Assembly (NCBI GenBank): GCA_025560025.1
Contig: CP048486.1
Span: forward strand, 1,073,501 to 1,137,500
Source of the DNA: Agrobacterium tumefaciens
Lineage (GTDB): Bacteria > Pseudomonadota > Alphaproteobacteria > Rhizobiales > Rhizobiaceae
DNA length: 64,000 nt
Reading direction: 5' to 3'
Shown: piece by piece, positions 1-7,597 of the stretch
Position numbering within the stretch: position 1 is the stretch's first letter
Layout: the number at the start of each line of letters is the position of its first letter
Translations under genes and position numbers: made by a program
Notes under the pieces: model-generated
Databases searched by the model: none
Told to the model about the DNA's origin: nothing
Seen by the model: the letters and a program-made list of their open reading frames with translations, nothing else

Positions 1-114
1 CGCGAGGATGATGACGATGAGCCCGGTTTCCCGAGCCTTGAGCGCGGGTTCCCACCAGCCGGTACGGCGAACCGCCGTTTCAGCTATGCCCGAAGGTGTT
101 TCCGATGTTGCCAT
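1..114 (-). CDS. Sugar ABC transporter permease, N-terminal fragment
   Basis: Only the first 38 codons lie in the window; the gene runs off its left edge. It begins MATSETPSGIAETAVRR and reaches a hydrophobic stretch (GLIVIILA) that looks like the first membrane helix of an RbsC/AraH-type permease (BPD_transp_2 family). The start is 12 bases after the stop of the ATPase gene, preceded by a GAGGGAGCGG ribosome site, so it is the third gene of a binding protein-ATPase-permease operon on the minus strand. The permease identity is inferred mostly from this context, since the catalytic loop is not visible. Confidence 0.7.
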   Translation of the reverse strand, partial: MATSETPSGIAETAVRRTGWWEPALKARETGLIVIILA

Positions 115-126
115 TTTCCCGCTCCC

Positions 127-1647
127 TCAGGCCCCGACAGGGCTCTCTGCAATATTGATCGATGCAAGCTGCATGATCTTTTCTTCCGTCATGTCCTCAC
201 CCTCCACCTCACCGGTGATGCGCCCCTCGCGCACGACCAGCACGCGGTCGCTGACGCCGATGAGTTCCGGCAGTTCCGAGGATATGACGACCACGCCCAC
301 GCCCTCACGCGCCAGTTCCCGGATCTGCCGATGGATTTCGGCTTTGGCGCCCACATCCACACCGCGTGTCGGCTCGTCCAGAAAGATGACCTCGGGTTCC
401 ACCGACAGCATCTTGGCCAGCGCCACCTTCTGCTGGTTGCCACCGCTCAGGGTCGATACCGCGTCGCCAACGCTGTTCGCCCGCAATTTCAGCCGCCGTC
501 CCAGCTCATCGGCACGCTTCATCTCCTTGCGACGCTCAATGAAGCCCATGCCATTCGATATCCTGCCGATATCGAGTGCGGAGACATTCGCGGCGATGGA
601 CATATTGAGGAACAAGCCGTCGCCCTTGCGATCCTCGGAGAGATAGACGAGCCCCTCGCGAATGCTGTCACGATAGTCTTTCAGCTTCAGCGGCCGCCCC
701 CGCAGCGTAACCTCGCCTTTCGGTTTTCCCTCCAGCCGGCAGACCGCCCGGGCGATCTCGCTTCGGCCCGCACCGATGAGGCCGGCAAGCCCCAGGATTT
801 CGCCCCGACGCAGATCGAAATCGACATCGAAAACACGCTTTCCTTCATTCAAACCCCGAACCGAAAGAATGACCTCGTCTGATTTTTCATCTTCCGCGAG
901 CTTGGGCGGATAGAGCTTGTCGAGAACACGCCCCACCATGCTGTTGACGACCTCCTCCGGGGAAATCTCTGCGATATTCGCCGTCTTGATGTGGCAACCG
1001 TCGCGCATCACCGTAATGCGGTCGCAATGTTCGAAAATTTCCGCCATCCGGTGCGAGATATAGATGATGGCAATCCCGCGCTCAGCCAGCCGGTGCATGA
1101 TCCTGAAAAGGGTCTGGGCCTCGGTTTCGGTCAGGGCCGCCGTTGGCTCATCGAGGATCAGGATACGGCAATCCAGCGTCAGCGCCTTGGCGATCTCGAC
1201 GATCTGCTGTTGCGAAATCGACAGATCGCCGGCGCGGCTGGCAGGGTCGATGTCGCCGATTTCCTTGAGGATGGTTGCCGCCCGCCTGGCAAGGTCACGA
1301 TAGTTCATGAACCAGGAACGGCTTTGACCGGTCTCCGACATGAACATGTTTTCAGCAACTGAAATCTCCGGGCAGAGCGCAATCTCCTGATGCACGAAAC
1401 CGATACCAAGCCGGTTCGCCGCATTGGGTGAGGCTATCCGCACCGGTTTGCCGTCCAGCAGTATTTCGCCACCGTCAGGCTGCAGAATACCATCGATAAT
1501 ATGCATCAGCGTCGACTTGCCGGCGCCGTTTTCACCCGCCAGCGCATGGATCTCGCCGCGCCGCAGCTCAAGTGCGGCACTGCGCAACGCCCGCACGGGG
1601 CCGAACGCCTTATGAATATTCGTCATGTTGAGGATGACCTCGCCCAT
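127..1647 (-). CDS. Sugar ABC importer ATPase, two-domain (RbsA/MglA type)
   Basis: A 506-residue protein with two ABC domains, the usual length for RbsA/MglA/XylG ATPases. The first domain has Walker A GENGAGKST (about residue 39), signature-like ISQQQ and Walker B ILILDEPTAAL. The second has the degenerate Walker A of this family (LIGAGRSE), signature LSGGNQQK and Walker B FLDEPTRGVD. It powers uptake of a sugar or polyol across the inner membrane with the adjacent binding protein and permease. The start at 1647 follows GGGAGGGCG. Which sugar is carried cannot be told from the sequence. Confidence 0.93.
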   Translation of the reverse strand: MGEVILNMTNIHKAFGPVRALRSAALELRRGEIHALAGENGAGKSTLMHIIDGILQPDGGEILLDGKPVRIASPNAANRLGIGFVHQEIALCPEISVAENMFMSETGQSRSWFMNYRDLARRAATILKEIGDIDPASRAGDLSISQQQIVEIAKALTLDCRILILDEPTAALTETEAQTLFRIMHRLAERGIAIIYISHRMAEIFEHCDRITVMRDGCHIKTANIAEISPEEVVNSMVGRVLDKLYPPKLAEDEKSDEVILSVRGLNEGKRVFDVDFDLRRGEILGLAGLIGAGRSEIARAVCRLEGKPKGEVTLRGRPLKLKDYRDSIREGLVYLSEDRKGDGLFLNMSIAANVSALDIGRISNGMGFIERRKEMKRADELGRRLKLRANSVGDAVSTLSGGNQQKVALAKMLSVEPEVIFLDEPTRGVDVGAKAEIHRQIRELAREGVGVVVISSELPELIGVSDRVLVVREGRITGEVEGEDMTEEKIMQLASINIAESPVGA

Positions 1648-1677
1648 AACGCCCTCCCGAAGCTGCTTCCCCTTTGG

Positions 1678-1701
1678 CCGGCGAGGCTTAAACCTCGCCG
1701 G
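1678..1701 (-). other. Intercistronic hairpin between binding-protein and ATPase genes
   Basis: A perfect 9-bp inverted repeat (CCGGCGAGG / CCTCGCCGG) with a 6-base loop lies between the binding-protein stop and the ATPase start. There is no T-run after it, so it is probably not a terminator. Such hairpins commonly stabilise the upstream binding-protein mRNA so that it is made in excess over the ATPase and permease; that role is inferred. Confidence 0.6.
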
Positions 1702-1716
1702 TTTCAGGGCGGCGCG

Positions 1717-2730
1717 TCAGCGCCCCTTCATATAGTTATTGAGATCAAAGGAAGCGGCGTTCGCCTTGGTTATCACGGCGAAACCATTGTCCATCGACGG
1801 AACCTGCATCGGGTTGAAACCGGACACCTTGTAGTCGTTGAACGGGTCGATCAGGTCCGAATGGGCACCCAGAAAGGTGTTCATGAAACCCATGAAGCCC
1901 TGAACGCCCTGATTGGGATTGATGGACATGTAGATATTGCCCTGCTTGATGTGCTCCAGCGTGGCCGGGGTGATATCAGCATGCAGGATCAGGACCTTCT
2001 TCTTCGCCTCAAGGACGGCCGCCGTCGCACCTTCGGCCGAACCTGCCTCGGGAATCCACAGAGCGCCGAGATTGGGATTGGCCTGCAACAGGGCGCCGAC
2101 CGCCTGATAGGCGAGGTTCGAATCCTGATTGGTTGCCTGGCGGCCGACCAGCTTCATCTGCGGATAGGTGCGGCCCATATAGTCGATGAGGGCAGTGACG
2201 CGCAGATCGTGATTGCTTTGTCCCGGATTTTCCAGAACGGCATATTCACCTTTTTCGCCGAGCTTCTTGACGATTTCGTCAGCCGCAAATTTCGCCTCGG
2301 CGACATTGTCCGAGGTAATATAAGCGGTGCGCTTCGACTTCGGCGAATCCGCCGCAAAAGTCGTGACCGATACGCCGGAGCCGATCGCCTTGTTGATAGG
2401 CTCGATAAAGGGATCGGCCTGCATCGGATGCAGCAGAATGCCCTTCGGCTTTTTCACCAGCTCCTGCTCGAAGGAGGCAATCTGCTTCGTGATGTCATAT
2501 TCGGGCGTGCCGGTGAAAACCGCCTCGCAGCCCAGAGCCTTCGCAGCCTGCTTGAACCCCTCGAAGACCGGCACCCAATAGGGATGGCTGGAAACCATGA
2601 CGTTCATCACATAGGTTTCACCCGGCTCGCAGGCGAATTTGCCCGCAGCGGCGGCCGGAGAACCGGCAGCAGCAGAAATCGCCACGGCAAAAACACCCGC
2701 AGCAACGGTCGATTTCAGAAAAGCCAACAT
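1717..2730 (-). CDS. Periplasmic sugar-binding protein of ABC importer
   Basis: A 337-residue protein with a signal peptide (hydrophobic run about residues 9-25, cleavage likely after SPAAAA), followed by a type-1 periplasmic binding fold (Peripla_BP_4, ribose/xylose-binding class). Characteristic segments are YWVPVFEGFKQAAKALG, the ITSDNV motif and the AVITKANAASF end. It captures a sugar or related compound in the periplasm for the downstream ATPase and permease. It is the first gene of the operon, with GGGAGGGG just before its ATG, and its promoter region carries three copies of an AATTTATTGC operator motif. The ligand is unknown. Confidence 0.9.
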   Translation of the reverse strand: MLAFLKSTVAAGVFAVAISAAAGSPAAAAGKFACEPGETYVMNVMVSSHPYWVPVFEGFKQAAKALGCEAVFTGTPEYDITKQIASFEQELVKKPKGILLHPMQADPFIEPINKAIGSGVSVTTFAADSPKSKRTAYITSDNVAEAKFAADEIVKKLGEKGEYAVLENPGQSNHDLRVTALIDYMGRTYPQMKLVGRQATNQDSNLAYQAVGALLQANPNLGALWIPEAGSAEGATAAVLEAKKKVLILHADITPATLEHIKQGNIYMSINPNQGVQGFMGFMNTFLGAHSDLIDPFNDYKVSGFNPMQVPSMDNGFAVITKANAASFDLNNYMKGR

Positions 2731-2760
2731 ATTCCCCTCCCAAGGACAATGACTTAATCC

Positions 2761-2867
2761 GCAATAAATTTTGAGTGGTGTAATTTATTGCATGTGACTT
2801 GAGATATCTGGAAACCAAACGCTCGTCAATGCATGTGAATTTTATTTTTGATGGTGAAATTTATTGC
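2761..2867 (-). promoter_or_regulatory. Operator array of the sugar ABC operon (three AATTTATTGC copies)
   Basis: GCAATAAATT (2761-2770) and AATTTATTGC (2782-2791) form a perfect 10-bp inverted repeat 31 bases upstream of the binding-protein start. A third copy of AATTTATTGC lies at 2858-2867, and two of the copies carry TGGTG five to six bases before them. The arrangement suggests a repressor dimer site plus a half-site allowing cooperative or looped binding. No regulator gene is adjacent in the window, so the protein that binds is unknown. The rest of 2868-2966 holds nothing I recognise. Confidence 0.6.
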
Positions 2868-2966
2868 GCGCATTAAAGGTGGAGGAGGTTGCCGCCAAGA
2901 TAAACCATCCTTCGGGGGGTTCGAAAAGGGCAGGGAGAACTTTGACCAAACACTGGCTGGAAACGA

Positions 2967-3000
2967 GAAAAGGGTTTCTGATTGCTCAGAAACCCTTTTC
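2967..3000 (-). terminator. Rho-independent terminator of tRNA-Val
   Basis: A perfect 14-bp stem (GAAAAGGGTTTCTG / CAGAAACCCTTTTC) with a 6-base loop begins 11 bases after the tRNA 3' end. The T-rich arm and the TCGTTT that follow on the minus strand make it a likely intrinsic terminator. Confidence 0.75.
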
Positions 3001-3011
3001 AAAAATTCGGA

Positions 3012-3086
<75 letters not shown>

Positions 3087-3098
3087 TCCGTGGCGGCG

Positions 3099-3128
3099 GA
3101 TAGACCACAAAACCGGTTCATGCGTCAA
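3099..3128 (-). promoter_or_regulatory. Promoter of tRNA-Val
   Basis: On the minus strand TTGACG (3128-3123) is followed after 18 bases by TCTATC (3104-3099), 13 bases before the tRNA 5' end. It sits in the 80-base gap between cpdR and the tRNA, so the tRNA has its own housekeeping promoter. Confidence 0.6.
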
Positions 3129-3167
3129 CTGCTTTTTTTCGGTTTTATGAAGGTTTTTTGAGACCCC

Positions 3168-3530
3168 TTACGCCACAAGGAGTTTGTTCACCTCATCCAC
3201 CAGATCGCGCAGATGGAAAGGCTTGGAAAGCACCTTGGCGTCCTTCGGAGCCTTCGAATCGGCGTTCAAGGCGACGGCTGCAAAGCCGGTGATGAACATG
3301 ACTTTCAGGTCGGGATCGAGTTCGGTCGCACGGCGGGCCAGTTCGATACCATCCATTTCAGGCATGACGATATCGGTCAGCAACAGCGAAAAGGGCTCCT
3401 CGCGAAGCCGGTCGTAGGCGCTGGCGCCATTGTCGAAGGAAGAAACCTTATAACCGGCTTTTTCCAGCGCCTTGACGAGGAAGCGGCGCATATCGTTGTC
3501 GTCTTCAGCAAGAAGAATTTTCTGATTCAT
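3168..3530 (-). CDS. cpdR: Single-domain response regulator CpdR
   Basis: A 120-residue stand-alone receiver domain with no output domain. It shows the acidic pocket LLAEDDNDMRR, the phospho-acceptor Asp in LLTDIVMPEMDG, the conserved Thr/Gly region MFITGF and Lys in LSKPFH. In alphaproteobacteria CpdR is dephosphorylated to direct ClpXP to degrade cell-cycle proteins such as CtrA, receiving phosphate from the CckA-ChpT relay. The MNQKILLAED start is chosen over one eight codons upstream because it matches the family length. It lies next to tRNA-Val and an N-formylglutamate amidohydrolase, an arrangement I recall from Sinorhizobium cpdR1. Confidence 0.85.
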   Translation of the reverse strand: MNQKILLAEDDNDMRRFLVKALEKAGYKVSSFDNGASAYDRLREEPFSLLLTDIVMPEMDGIELARRATELDPDLKVMFITGFAAVALNADSKAPKDAKVLSKPFHLRDLVDEVNKLLVA

Positions 3531-3712
3531 CGTTAAGTGACCGTAACTGCTCAATGTTTGGAATACCCTAGCCCGATTATAGGATTTTCACGGTAAATAT
3601 CCTGTGAAGACGAGAATCGGTATAGCGCTATATGGGCGATAGTATGGACTTGCCGCACTGTAACTGGCAACATGATCATCCTGATTGTTTGCGACATGGT
3701 AAATGGGTCTGA

Positions 3713-4597
3713 ATGGACTGGGTAACGGGTGAATATGAGCTGTTCGAAGTAACGGAACCTGCCGTTCAAACCCTGCCATTCGTCTATAATTCACCCCATA
3801 GCGGCCGCTGTTACCCCATCTCCTTCCTGGAATCGGCACGGCTTGATTCGCACGAGATCCGGCGCTCGGAAGATCACTTCGTCGACGAGCTGTTCGCCGC
3901 AGCGCCCGAAATCGGCGCGCCGCTTTTGAAGGCGAATTTTCCCCGCGCCTATCTCGACGTCAATCGCGAGCCCTACGAGCTTGATCCGCGCATGTTCGAA
4001 GGCACCCTGCCGCCCTATGCCAATATAGGTTCCATGCGGGTGGCCGGCGGCCTCGGAACGGTGCCACGCATCGTCGCCGAGAACATGGACATCTATGCCC
4101 ACCGCCTGCCGGTGGATGAGGCGCTGTCGCGTATCGAGACGATCTACAAACCCTACCACGCCTGCCTGCGCAGGCTTCTTTCCCGCACCCATGCCAATTT
4201 CGGCATGGCGGTCCTGATCGATTGCCATTCCATGCCGGGCAATATCCGCGTCGCGGGCTCGAACCTGCGGCCGGACGTGATTATCGGCGACCGTTACGGC
4301 ACCAGCGCTTCCCAGGAAGTCTCCCGCGCCGCCCTGCATTTTCTCGAGGAGCTGGGTTTCGTTGCGGTCTGCAACAAGCCCTATGCCGGCGGCTTCATCA
4401 CCGAACATTACGGGCGGCCGATCCGCTCCCTCCATGCTTTGCAGATCGAGGTCAACCGGGCGCTTTATGTCGATGAAAAGACGCTTTCGAAGAAAGCCGA
4501 TTTTCCAGCCATTCAGGCATCGCTTGAAATCTTCATGCGCCAGCTTGGCGTCTTCGTTTCGGATTATGCGATCGAGACCTCGCTCGCCGCCGAATAA
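3713..4597 (+). CDS. N-formylglutamate amidohydrolase family protein
   Basis: A 294-residue member of the N-formylglutamate amidohydrolase (FGase) family, zinc-dependent amide hydrolases acting on N-formyl-L-glutamate or similar substrates. Family motifs include FVYNSPHSGR near residue 25, the RSEDHFVDELF segment, DCHSMPG and the GGFITEHYG loop with the later LQIEVNR. It stands alone beside cpdR and hisN, away from the histidine operon at 57-64 kb that has its own hutG, so it may act on a different N-acyl amino acid. There is no signal peptide, so it is cytoplasmic. The start at 3713 gives a sensible family length. Confidence 0.88.
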   Translation: MDWVTGEYELFEVTEPAVQTLPFVYNSPHSGRCYPISFLESARLDSHEIRRSEDHFVDELFAAAPEIGAPLLKANFPRAYLDVNREPYELDPRMFEGTLPPYANIGSMRVAGGLGTVPRIVAENMDIYAHRLPVDEALSRIETIYKPYHACLRRLLSRTHANFGMAVLIDCHSMPGNIRVAGSNLRPDVIIGDRYGTSASQEVSRAALHFLEELGFVAVCNKPYAGGFITEHYGRPIRSLHALQIEVNRALYVDEKTLSKKADFPAIQASLEIFMRQLGVFVSDYAIETSLAAE

Positions 4598-4656
4598 CGC
4601 CGAATTCCCCCGATAGTTCATACGCTTATTCCAGATTTCCTGGCCGCGCGCCGGGC

Positions 4657-4733
4657 AAAAAAAACCGCGCCTTGGCGCGGTCAAGTCTAGGGAGGAAACA
4701 CCCAAGGAGGGTATTTACAGTCAAAGACTGTAG
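4657..4733 (-). ncRNA. mmgR: Trans-acting small RNA, MmgR / suhB (alpha-r8) type
   Basis: The minus strand carries a complete small-RNA unit of about 77 nt. It starts near 4733, folds a 7-bp 5' hairpin (TACAGTC-TTT-GACTGTA, 4716-4732), continues with a single-stranded CCTCCTTGGG and TTTCCTCCCTAGACTT segment rich in anti-Shine-Dalgarno motifs, and ends in ACCGCGCC-AA-GGCGCGGT followed by eight Ts (4657-4681). A TTGACA promoter lies upstream. Position and sequence match what I remember of the suhB RNA family (Rfam) and of S. meliloti MmgR, a 77-nt Hfq-bound RNA that limits polyhydroxybutyrate accumulation under nitrogen starvation. It sits between two plus-strand genes. Confidence 0.8.
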
Positions 4734-4737
4734 CTTG

Positions 4738-4766
4738 ACGTTATGCATTGAATGCACAATTGTCAA
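4738..4766 (-). promoter_or_regulatory. Promoter of the MmgR-type small RNA
   Basis: On the minus strand TTGACA (4766-4761) is followed after 17 bases by TAACGT (4743-4738), placing the start about 5-7 bases before the 5' hairpin of the small RNA. The -35 box is a consensus match; the -10 box is weak. Confidence 0.55.
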
Positions 4767-4917
4767 TCAATTTATTTCATGCATATTTTTTAGGCTTATG
4801 CCGAAAATATGGAAACCTCTACTCCGGCAACCGTACGAGTGGACGGCGGATGTGATTCCAGTCTATGCATCTTGCCATACAGTCCAGGCCCCAATGATTC
4901 AGGCAATGAGGTTCCAT

Positions 4918-5694
4918 ATGCTGCCCGACCGGGATTTCTTCTTCAAACTTGCCGATGCAGCCAGCGCTGAAACGCTTCCCCGCTTCCGCACGGGCATTGC
5001 CGTCACCAACAAGCAGGATGGCGGCTATGATCCGGTAACGGAAGGCGATCAGGCTGCTGAAAGCGCCATTCGCGCCCTGATCGAGGCGCACTTTCCGCAG
5101 CATGGCATTCTTGGTGAAGAACATGGCAATGTCGGTCTCGACCGCGAGCATATCTGGGTTATCGACCCCATTGACGGCACACGCGCCTTCATTTCCGGCG
5201 TGCCTGTCTGGGGCACGCTGATCGGCTTCCAGTCGGCCGGCCGCGCCACGATGGGCGTTATGGACCAGCCCTTCACGAAAGAACGTTATTTTGCCGATGG
5301 TCAAGCGGCCTGGTATTTCGGCCCCGATGGCGAGCGCAGGATCCGCACGCGCGAATGCACTTCGCTGTCGGATGCGGTGCTGTTCACCACCACGCCCCAT
5401 ATCTTCACCGCAGAAGAAAAGCCATTTTATGAAAAGGTGGAAGAACAGGTCCGCCTGTTCCGTTATGGCGTGGATTGTTACGCCTATTGCCTGCTCGCTG
5501 CCGGTCATGTCGATCTGGTGATCGAGTCCGGTCTGAAGCCCTATGATGTCGGCGCGCTCATTCCGGTGGTCGAACAGGCTGGCGGCGTCATGACCACCTG
5601 GGATGGCGGGCGTCCGGAAGATGGCGGCCGCATTCTAGCCGCGGGCTCCAAAGCCGTGCACGAACAGGCACTCGCCATTCTCTCGAAACTATAA
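4918..5694 (+). CDS. hisN: Inositol monophosphatase family phosphatase (HisN/SuhB-like)
   Basis: A 258-residue magnesium-dependent sugar/inositol phosphatase. It contains the metal ligands of the family: GEEHG (Glu), WVIDPIDGTRAF (DPIDGT motif) and PYDVGALIPVVEQAGG (Asp of the C-terminal metal site). Members of this subgroup in actinobacteria and alphaproteobacteria act as histidinol-phosphate phosphatase, step 8 of histidine synthesis; substrate choice here is inferred. The open frame continues upstream to 4672, but that part overlaps the small RNA and its promoter and is not protein-like, so MLPDRDFFFKL at 4918 is taken as the start. It converges on the hydrolase gene that ends 22 bases away. 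Confidence 0.82.
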   Translation: MLPDRDFFFKLADAASAETLPRFRTGIAVTNKQDGGYDPVTEGDQAAESAIRALIEAHFPQHGILGEEHGNVGLDREHIWVIDPIDGTRAFISGVPVWGTLIGFQSAGRATMGVMDQPFTKERYFADGQAAWYFGPDGERRIRTRECTSLSDAVLFTTTPHIFTAEEKPFYEKVEEQVRLFRYGVDCYAYCLLAAGHVDLVIESGLKPYDVGALIPVVEQAGGVMTTWDGGRPEDGGRILAAGSKAVHEQALAILSKL

Positions 5695-5716
5695 ATCGTT
5701 TCGTGTCGGCGGCCAT

Positions 5717-6658
5717 TCACTCCGGCGCAAAAAAGGCGTCGATGGCCGCCAGCGCCTGTTTACGGAAAACGTCGCGCTCATGCAGCAATTCGTGGCGCGC
5801 GCCGGTTATGGGAAGAAGCTGCGCCGCCCGGAAGTTGCGCGACAGTTCCTCCTGCGCCTTATAGGGCGTGATCGTATCCAGCATCGGCGCGAGAATAAGG
5901 GTCGGAATGGTTATGTTTGTCAGGTGGTCCTGGCGGGTTACCCGCGCCATGGCCTTCAAGGCTTCATAGACCCAACGCGCCGTCGGCGCACCAATGAACA
6001 ATTCCGGAAACTGCCGATGCAGCGAAAGATTCCTGGCAAAACGTCTGGCGTCGGAAGTCAGCGGGTTACCGTCGAAATCCCGTTCGCGCTGGTCCTTACC
6101 GAGCTGAACCCTTCCAAGGCCGACGAGACTTAGGGCCGTCGAAACCAGCCGGATGACAGACGACGGAACGGATTGCTGACTGTCCAGCTCGATGAATGGC
6201 GAACAAAGCGCCAGGCGGTCGATCCGGTTCGACAGACGGGGTGCGGCGGCAAGTGCTGCAAGCGCGCCGGTGGAATGGGCGATCATGAAGAATGGCAGAC
6301 GCGTATCCGGCAACACCACCTGCTCGAGAAAAAGGCTGATATCCCGCTGGTAGTCGGAGAACCGCCGGACATGCCCCGCACCCGGCTTCTTCAGCAGCCT
6401 TTCGGAACCGCCCTGCCCGCGCGTGTCAAAGGTCGCGACCCAGAACCCCATGGCTGTCAGATCGTTGATCGTTTCGAAGTATTTTTCGATACATTCGTTC
6501 CGGCCATGCAGCAGAACGACGGTTCCACGGGCAATGTGCCGGCTGGCGCGGAAGATCGCATATCGAAGCTGTTTGCCGCGATCGCCGGTAAAATAACCGA
6601 CGGTATGGTTGCCGGGAACCGGGTTGTCTTCGCTTTCGCGCAATGTGGCTTCGATCAT
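5717..6658 (-). CDS. Alpha/beta hydrolase, lysophospholipase (PldB-like)
   Basis: A 313-residue serine hydrolase of the monoacylglycerol lipase/lysophospholipase L2 group. The fold's landmarks are VVLLHGRNEC (oxyanion HG), the FDTRGQGGSERL loop, the nucleophile elbow IAHSTGALAA (Ser in H-S-T-G, with Ala instead of the usual Gly before it), Asp in LAPMLDTIT and His in GARHELLHE. It probably removes acyl chains from lysophospholipids or monoglycerides in the cytoplasm or at the membrane. MIEATLRESE at 6658 is preferred to a start 19 codons upstream, because the extra residues are basic and unlike the family. Confidence 0.82.
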   Translation of the reverse strand: MIEATLRESEDNPVPGNHTVGYFTGDRGKQLRYAIFRASRHIARGTVVLLHGRNECIEKYFETINDLTAMGFWVATFDTRGQGGSERLLKKPGAGHVRRFSDYQRDISLFLEQVVLPDTRLPFFMIAHSTGALAALAAAPRLSNRIDRLALCSPFIELDSQQSVPSSVIRLVSTALSLVGLGRVQLGKDQRERDFDGNPLTSDARRFARNLSLHRQFPELFIGAPTARWVYEALKAMARVTRQDHLTNITIPTLILAPMLDTITPYKAQEELSRNFRAAQLLPITGARHELLHERDVFRKQALAAIDAFFAPE

Positions 6659-6917
6659 CGGTCTTTTCCGGCTTTTCTGCCCTCTCGGGATAGGTCGACG
6701 GCAAGCGAAGGTCAAAGAAAAAATTGCCGGAACCGTCGGTTAAAGCAGTCGCGGTTCCGGCCAGTAAGACAGAAGAAGAAGGGACGTTATTGCTTCTGTC
6801 CACGGAGAATGTCTCCGATGACTGAAGTTTTATGGCTCTCAAACTGAACGATGCCGGAACCTGACGTTCAGCCATGGTTCATCTTGCCATTCGCCTTTTC
6901 GCCCTCGCCGCACCCCC

Positions 6918-6946
6918 CTTGACGTGGCGACGGGCCATTCCCATCT
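6918..6946 (+). promoter_or_regulatory. Heat-shock (sigma-32 type) promoter of the small heat-shock gene
   Basis: CTTGAC (6918-6923) and CCCATCT (6940-6946) separated by 16 bases match the RpoH promoter pattern (CTTGAA, about 14-16 bases, CCCATNT). The start would be near 6953, giving a leader of about 95 nt before the heat-shock gene. The surrounding gap from 6659 to 6917 (between this promoter and the divergent hydrolase) shows no other feature I recognise. Confidence 0.7.
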
Positions 6947-6953
6947 CATTCAT

Positions 6954-7011
6954 GCGGTCGCCAGAACGGGACCGCGCCATATGTCCGGCCGTCGCCAGAA
7001 CGGGACGCCGG
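6954..7011 (+). promoter_or_regulatory. Structured heat-shock leader: two hairpins with identical loops
   Basis: The leader holds a 16-base direct repeat GTCGCCAGAACGGGAC (6957-6972 and 6991-7006). Each copy sits in its own stem: GCGGTC/GACCGC (6954-6975) and CCGGC-c-GTC/GACGCCGG (6985-7011), both presenting the same 10-base loop GCCAGAACGG. The ribosome site AAGGAGG follows 25 bases later. Rhizobial small heat-shock genes often have ROSE RNA thermometers with several hairpins; this could be a variant, though the SD-proximal hairpin is not obvious here. Confidence 0.5.
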
Positions 7012-7048
7012 GCTTAACCGCAAACAGTCGCTTCATAAGGAGGACACC

Positions 7049-7531
7049 ATGCGTCACGTCGATTTTTCCCCCCTTTACCGCTCCACCGTCGGTTTCGACC
7101 GTCTCTTCTCGATGCTCGACGGCCTCGGACAACCCGAACAGGCCCAGTCTTATCCGCCCTACAATATCGAGCGGACCGGCGAGAATACCTATCGCATCAC
7201 CATGGCTGTTGCCGGTTTCGATGAAACCGAACTAAGCATCGAATCCCGCGCCAATACGCTGACGGTGAAGGCCGAGAAGGCCGCAGATGAGAAATCATCC
7301 GAAGGTGAGTTCCTGTATCGCGGCATTGCCACACGCGCTTTCGAACGACGCTTCCAGCTGGCCGACCACGTCGAAGTCCAGACCGCTTCCTTAAAGAACG
7401 GCCTGCTTCACATCGATCTCGTCCGCAACATTCCGGAAGCCATGAAACCGCGCCGCATCGCGATCTCGTCCGACAGCGCCGATGCGCCGAAGACGATCGA
7501 AGCACAGATCACGCCGGCCCAGGTCAACTAA
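7049..7531 (+). CDS. hspL: Small heat-shock protein, Hsp20/alpha-crystallin family
   Basis: A 160-residue cytoplasmic holdase. It opens like IbpA/HspL proteins (FSPLYRSTVGFDRLFSMLDG), contains the alpha-crystallin beta-sandwich (PPYNIERTGENTYRITMAVAGF to LKNGLLHIDLVRNIPE) and ends with a short tail carrying an IXI-like RRIAI. Such proteins bind unfolding polypeptides and hand them to DnaK/ClpB. AAGGAGG stands 6 bases before the ATG. Its RpoH-type promoter and structured leader indicate heat control. The name is by resemblance to Agrobacterium HspL, reported as a chaperone for VirB8; which of the several Agrobacterium small heat-shock genes this is should be confirmed by alignment. Confidence 0.9.
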   Translation: MRHVDFSPLYRSTVGFDRLFSMLDGLGQPEQAQSYPPYNIERTGENTYRITMAVAGFDETELSIESRANTLTVKAEKAADEKSSEGEFLYRGIATRAFERRFQLADHVEVQTASLKNGLLHIDLVRNIPEAMKPRRIAISSDSADAPKTIEAQITPAQVN

Positions 7532-7551
7532 GCCGATCCGGATATCAAACG

Positions 7552-7577
7552 AACGGCCCCGTCATGGGGCCGTTTTT
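7552..7577 (+). terminator. Rho-independent terminator after the heat-shock gene
   Basis: A perfect 9-bp stem AACGGCCCC / GGGGCCGTT with a 5-base loop (GTCAT) followed by a run of Ts, 20 bases after the heat-shock stop codon. It also separates this gene from the convergent transporter gene. Confidence 0.9.
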
Positions 7578-7597
7578 ATTTGATGAAAATTCACCCT

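Noticed and set aside
4672..4917. 82-codon N-terminal extension of hisN
   Set aside because: It runs through the terminator, body and promoter of the opposite-strand small RNA, and family similarity starts at MLPDRDFFF.
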